From assembly GCF_001514065.1 (NCBI RefSeq), contig NZ_KQ948432.1, forward strand, positions 327,632-391,631: a stretch of 64,000 nucleotides of DNA. Direction: 5' to 3'. This document shows positions 61,015-64,000 of this stretch, piece after piece. The stretch comes from Streptomyces antibioticus. Its GTDB lineage: Bacteria > Actinomycetota > Actinomycetes > Streptomycetales > Streptomycetaceae. Below the pieces are notes generated by a model. It searched no databases and was not told the origin of the DNA. It was given only the letters and a program-made list of their open reading frames with translations. A program made the position numbers and the translations under genes. Positions within the stretch are counted from its first letter, which is position 1. Each line of letters begins with the position of its first letter.

Positions 61015-61947
61015 TCAGTACCGGCGTTCCTGCTTCTGCTTGCACTCCACGCACAGGGTCGCGCGCGGGAACGCCTGCATACGCGCCTTGCCGATCGGGT
61101 TGCCGCAGTTCTCGCACAGACCGTAGGTACCCGCGTCGAGGCGGTCCAGGGCCCGCTCGGTCTGTTCGAGCATCTCGCGCGCGTTGGCCGCGAGGGCCAT
61201 CTCGTGCTCGCGCGTGATGTTCTTGGTGCCGGTGTCGGCCTGGTCGTCGCCCGCGCCGTCCCCGGAGTCCCGCATCAGACCCACGAGGGACTCCTCGGAC
61301 GTCGTGATCTCGGAGCGCAGCCGCAGCGCCTCGGACTGGAGCTCGGTGCGCGCCTCCGCGACCTCCTCCGGGGTCCAGGGGTCCTCGCCGGGGCGGACCG
61401 CGAGCTCGCCCGGCTCCGCCGCCGCGAGGCGTGCCTTGGGGACGGCCGTCTTCGCCGCCGTGGCCGTGCCAGGAGTCTTCTTCGCAACCACCGTCGTGGC
61501 TCCCGTCTGCTTCGCGGCCTGCGCCGCGCTCGCCTTCTTGGCCGTCTTCCCGGCCGTGCTCTTGCCGGCCGCGCTCTTCGTGGTCTTCGAGGTGGTGCTC
61601 TTGGCGGCAGCGGTCTTCTTGGCGGCCGTCTTCTTCACCGCCGTTTTCTTCACCGCCGTCTTCTTCGCCGCTGTCTTCTTGGCAGCCGCCTTCTTCACGG
61701 CCGTCTCCGCGCCCGCCTCCGCCGTCTTCTTGGCGGCGGCCTTCTTCGTCACGGTCTTCTTGGCCGCCGTCTTCCTGCTGCCGGCCGCCGGGCCCGGTCT
61801 CTCAGGGCCCTCCGCCGCCTTCTCGGCCGCCTTCTTCGCCGCCGCCCCCACGGCCTTCTTGCCGCCCACGTCCTTGGCCGCACCGCCGGAGGCATGTGTG
61901 GACCTGCTCGACGCCGACTTCTGATCGGCGGTCTTCTTCGCCACCAT
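61015..61947 (-). CDS. H1-like Lys/Ala repeat protein fused to a DksA/TraR zinc finger
   Basis: 310 residues in two parts. Residues 1 to about 185 are Lys/Ala/Thr repeats (KKTAAKKTAVKKTAVKKTAA-type), like histone-H1-like and HupS-type DNA-binding tails. From about 185 on there is a helical region followed by a C4 zinc finger (Cys278, Cys281, Cys299, Cys302; CENCGNP and CVECK) of the DksA/TraR type. DksA binds RNA polymerase at its secondary channel. ATG at 61947 has GAAGGGG upstream. Confidence 0.88.
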   Translation of the reverse strand: MVAKKTADQKSASSRSTHASGGAAKDVGGKKAVGAAAKKAAEKAAEGPERPGPAAGSRKTAAKKTVTKKAAAKKTAEAGAETAVKKAAAKKTAAKKTAVKKTAVKKTAAKKTAAAKSTTSKTTKSAAGKSTAGKTAKKASAAQAAKQTGATTVVAKKTPGTATAAKTAVPKARLAAAEPGELAVRPGEDPWTPEEVAEARTELQSEALRLRSEITTSEESLVGLMRDSGDGAGDDQADTGTKNITREHEMALAANAREMLEQTERALDRLDAGTYGLCENCGNPIGKARMQAFPRATLCVECKQKQERRY

Positions 61948-62232
61948 GGCCGCGGCCCCTTCACATATTGTGATCTTGCACGCGAATCGTGCTGGGACGA
62001 TAAATCGACTTGAGTCCCGCGGCAACGGGACGCACCGCCCGATTCGCCCGCCTCGCGCAGGGAGCACGCCAGGCATGCAAGCGTTGTGCCCAGCTCCCCG
62101 CCCGGTAATCCGCCGGATCGCGCGTCCCGGAATCCGAACACGCGTACCGCTCCATTCGGGTCACTCCGGCGCCCGCGACGACCGCGCCCCGGAGCCCGGG
62201 AAATCCGGTCGGCCGCTGTCCTCGCGGCGCCG
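61948..62232. other. intergenic region between traR-like gene and ileS leader
   Basis: Nearly 300 bases carrying the start region of the traR-like gene and upstream sequence of ileS. Two palindromes near the traR-like start are seen: TCACATATTGTGA (61961-61973, over the ribosome site region) and GCACG-CGAAT-CGTGC (61978-61992). No gene with acceptable codon bias was seen in it. Confidence 0.5.
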
Positions 62233-62238
62233 TACACT
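62233..62238 (+). promoter_or_regulatory. possible -10 hexamer TACACT for ileS
   Basis: TACACT lies 30-40 bases upstream of the T-box leader start; the -35 region has only a weak match. Confidence 0.35.
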
Positions 62239-62269
62239 GGGCGGAGCGAAAAGCGTGGATGGGGACGAG

Positions 62270-62538
62270 TAGCGACGTACGCAGCCCAGAGCGACCCGGG
62301 GACGGTGGAAGCCCGGGGGCGAGCGCGACGTGAAGATCACCCCGGAGCCGCCGGAAGAACGCCCTGGAGGGCAAGTAGACCCGGCATCGCGACCCCAATG
62401 AGGGGGCTCACCGGTGCGTACGGCGCACAGGGGAGCCAAGGAGGGTGGTACCGCGGGAGCGCGCCGAAGGCGGCGCAGGAAATGACGTAGCTCTCGTCCC
62501 TCCGGACGGAAGGCAGCAAGTCCGCCGGAGGAAGACTG
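62270..62538 (+). promoter_or_regulatory. T-box riboswitch of ileS, translational type
   Basis: The conserved T-box AGGGTGGTACCGCG is at 62442-62455, and an Ile codon ATC (62336-62338) sits in the stem I region as a likely specifier. CCTCCGG (62499-62505) can pair with CCGGAGG (62525-62531), which holds the ribosome site GGAGG before the ATG at 62539. Uncharged tRNA(Ile) binding would free the site, so control is of translation, as in other actinobacterial ileS leaders with a short stem I. Confidence 0.9.
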
Positions 62539-64000
62539 ATGACGCAGTACCGCCAGGTGCCCGCCCAGGTCGATCTGCCCGCGCTCGAGCACGCGGTGCT
62601 CGACTTCTGGCGCGAGCAGAAGATCTTCGCCAAGTCCTTGGAGCAGTCCGAGGGCCGCCCCGAGTGGGTGTTCTACGAGGGCCCGCCCACCGCCAACGGC
62701 ATGCCCGGGGCCCACCACATCGAGGCGCGCGTCTTCAAGGACGTCTTCCCCCGCTTCCGCACCATGCGGGGCTACCACGTGGCCCGCAAGGCCGGCTGGG
62801 ACTGCCACGGCCTCCCGGTGGAGCTCGCGGTGGAGAAGGAGCTCGGCTTCAGCGGCAAGCCGGACATCGAGAAGTACGGCATCGCCGAGTTCAACGCCAA
62901 GTGCCGCGAGTCGGTGACCCGCCACACGGACGCCTTCACCGAGCTGACGACCCGCATGGGCTACTGGGTCGACCTCGACGACGCCTACCGCACGATGGAC
63001 CCCGAGTACATCGAGTCGGTCTGGTGGTCGCTGAAGACGATCTTCGACAAGGGCCTGCTGGTCCAGGACCACCGCGTCGCCCCCTGGTGCCCCCGCTGCG
63101 GCACCGGCCTGTCGGACCACGAGCTGGCGCAGGGCTACGAGACGGTCGTCGACCCGTCCGTGTACGTCCGTTTCCCGCTCACCTCCGGTCCGCTCGCCGG
63201 CGAGGCAGCGCTCCTGGTCTGGACGACGACGCCCTGGACCCTCGTCTCCAACACGGCCGTGGCCGCGCACCCCGACGTCACCTATGTCGTCGCGACCAAC
63301 GGCGAGGAGAAGCTCGTCGTCGCCGAGCCGCTCGTCGGCAAGGCGCTCGGCGAGGGCTGGGAGACCACCGGCCAGTCCTTCACGGGCGCCGAGATGGAGC
63401 GCTGGACCTATCAACGTCCGTTCGAGCTGGTCGAGTTCCCCGAGCCGGCGCACTACGTGGTGAACGCCGAGTACGTCACGACCGAGGACGGCACGGGTCT
63501 GGTCCACCAGTCCCCCGCCTTCGGTGAGGACGACCTCAAGGTCTGCCGCGCCTACGGCCTCCCGGTCGTGAACCCGGTCCGCCCCGACGGCACCTTCGAG
63601 GAGGACGTCCCGCTGGTCGGCGGCGTCTTCTTCAAGAAGGCGGACGAGAAGCTCACGGCGGACCTCCACGACCGCGGCCTCCTCTTCAGGCACATCCCGT
63701 ACGAGCACAGCTACCCGCACTGCTGGCGCTGCCACACCGCGCTCCTCTACTACGCGCAGCCGTCCTGGTACATCCGCACCACGGCCATCAAGGACCGCCT
63801 CCTCCAGGAGAACGAGAACACCAACTGGTTCCCGGACACGGTCAAGCACGGCCGGTACGGCGACTGGCTGAACAACAACATCGACTGGGCGCTGTCCCGC
63901 AACCGCTACTGGGGCACCCCGCTGCCGATCTGGCGCTGCGAGGACGACCACCTGACCGTCGTCGGCTCCCGCGCGGAGCTCACCGAGCTGACCGGCACCG
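62539..64000 (+). CDS. ileS: isoleucyl-tRNA synthetase, 3' end outside window
   Basis: The N-terminal 487 residues of a class I synthetase are visible; the frame is open to the right edge and the KMSKS loop lies beyond. GPPTANGMPGAHHIEARVFK carries the HIGH-like motif, and WDCHGLPVE follows. The eukaryote-like sequence of the catalytic core and editing-domain motifs TPWTLVSNTAVAAHP mark it as type 2 IleRS, which is typically mupirocin-tolerant. GGAGG seven bases before the ATG. Controlled by the T-box in front. Confidence 0.95.
   Translation, partial: MTQYRQVPAQVDLPALEHAVLDFWREQKIFAKSLEQSEGRPEWVFYEGPPTANGMPGAHHIEARVFKDVFPRFRTMRGYHVARKAGWDCHGLPVELAVEKELGFSGKPDIEKYGIAEFNAKCRESVTRHTDAFTELTTRMGYWVDLDDAYRTMDPEYIESVWWSLKTIFDKGLLVQDHRVAPWCPRCGTGLSDHELAQGYETVVDPSVYVRFPLTSGPLAGEAALLVWTTTPWTLVSNTAVAAHPDVTYVVATNGEEKLVVAEPLVGKALGEGWETTGQSFTGAEMERWTYQRPFELVEFPEPAHYVVNAEYVTTEDGTGLVHQSPAFGEDDLKVCRAYGLPVVNPVRPDGTFEEDVPLVGGVFFKKADEKLTADLHDRGLLFRHIPYEHSYPHCWRCHTALLYYAQPSWYIRTTAIKDRLLQENENTNWFPDTVKHGRYGDWLNNNIDWALSRNRYWGTPLPIWRCEDDHLTVVGSRAELTELTGT

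Overview
The window is chromosomal DNA from a Streptomyces or very close relative. It is very GC-rich with strong third-position GC, has GTG/TTG starts and 4-base ATGA/GTGA overlaps, carries Streptomyces-type dispersed repeats, and encodes actinobacterial genes such as trpM, PriA, a type-2 IleRS and a bL37-like peptide. From memory its gene order matches the core region of S. coelicolor running from gltBD through trpCMBA and the his operon to dnaE, phoD, lspA and ileS. No tRNA, rRNA, phage, IS element or CRISPR array was recognised.

Layout: (1) 1-3027: a polysaccharide-type trio, namely a family-2 glycosyltransferase (cut by the window edge), a UDP-GlcNAc 2-epimerase and a secreted lectin-fold protein. 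(2) 3144-9189: gltBD glutamate synthase on the minus strand. (3) 9564-10295: a VIT-family iron/manganese transporter with an iron-box-like promoter. (4) 10570-18582: the most unusual block, a tightly overlapping seven-gene plus-strand operon with four diverged ADP-ribosylglycohydrolase paralogues, a ribokinase-like PfkB kinase, a class III CoA-transferase and a CitE/HpcH-type acyl-CoA lyase, closed by a perfect 38-bp palindrome.

(5) 18647-27470, minus strand: lgt, a DsbA-like protein, trpA-trpB-trpM-trpC, small membrane proteins, trpE and hisI. (6) 27554-30266: a DinB/MDMPI-like protein, then an MFS exporter with an internal 36-bp tandem repeat, under an ArsR-type regulator with a 52-bp nested-dyad operator. 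(7) 30402-36120, minus strand: the his operon hisD-hisC-hisB-(54-aa membrane protein)-hisH-priA-ridA-hisF. PriA would serve both histidine and tryptophan synthesis, which fits the nearby trp genes. (8) 36265-44849: a beta-helix-like membrane protein, a helical-repeat protein, a LON-substrate-binding-domain protein, YbaK deacylase, a bL37-like peptide, DUF2567, an ABC exporter pair, a NYN-domain protein and a 54-aa conserved protein. (9) 44961-48500: dnaE. (10) 48703-54627: DUF2252, a membrane protein, a second DsbA-like protein, a Tat-exported PhoD phosphatase with a PHO-box-like promoter, and a secreted M43-type metalloprotease. (11) 54629-60953: dienelactone hydrolase, MscS channel, SDR, CPA1 antiporter, GNAT, RluD-type pseudouridine synthase and LspA. 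(12) 61015-64000: a histone-H1-like/DksA zinc-finger fusion, and a T-box leader driving ileS, which runs off the window.

Recurring small-scale themes: many genes have a TAGGCT-like -10 hexamer 6-8 nt before the start codon, which suggests leaderless mRNAs. Three dispersed Streptomyces repeat families sit in the intergenic gaps, and two of these copies appear to have been read into coding sequence (the N-terminus of the second ADP-ribosylglycohydrolase and the C-terminus of TrpM).
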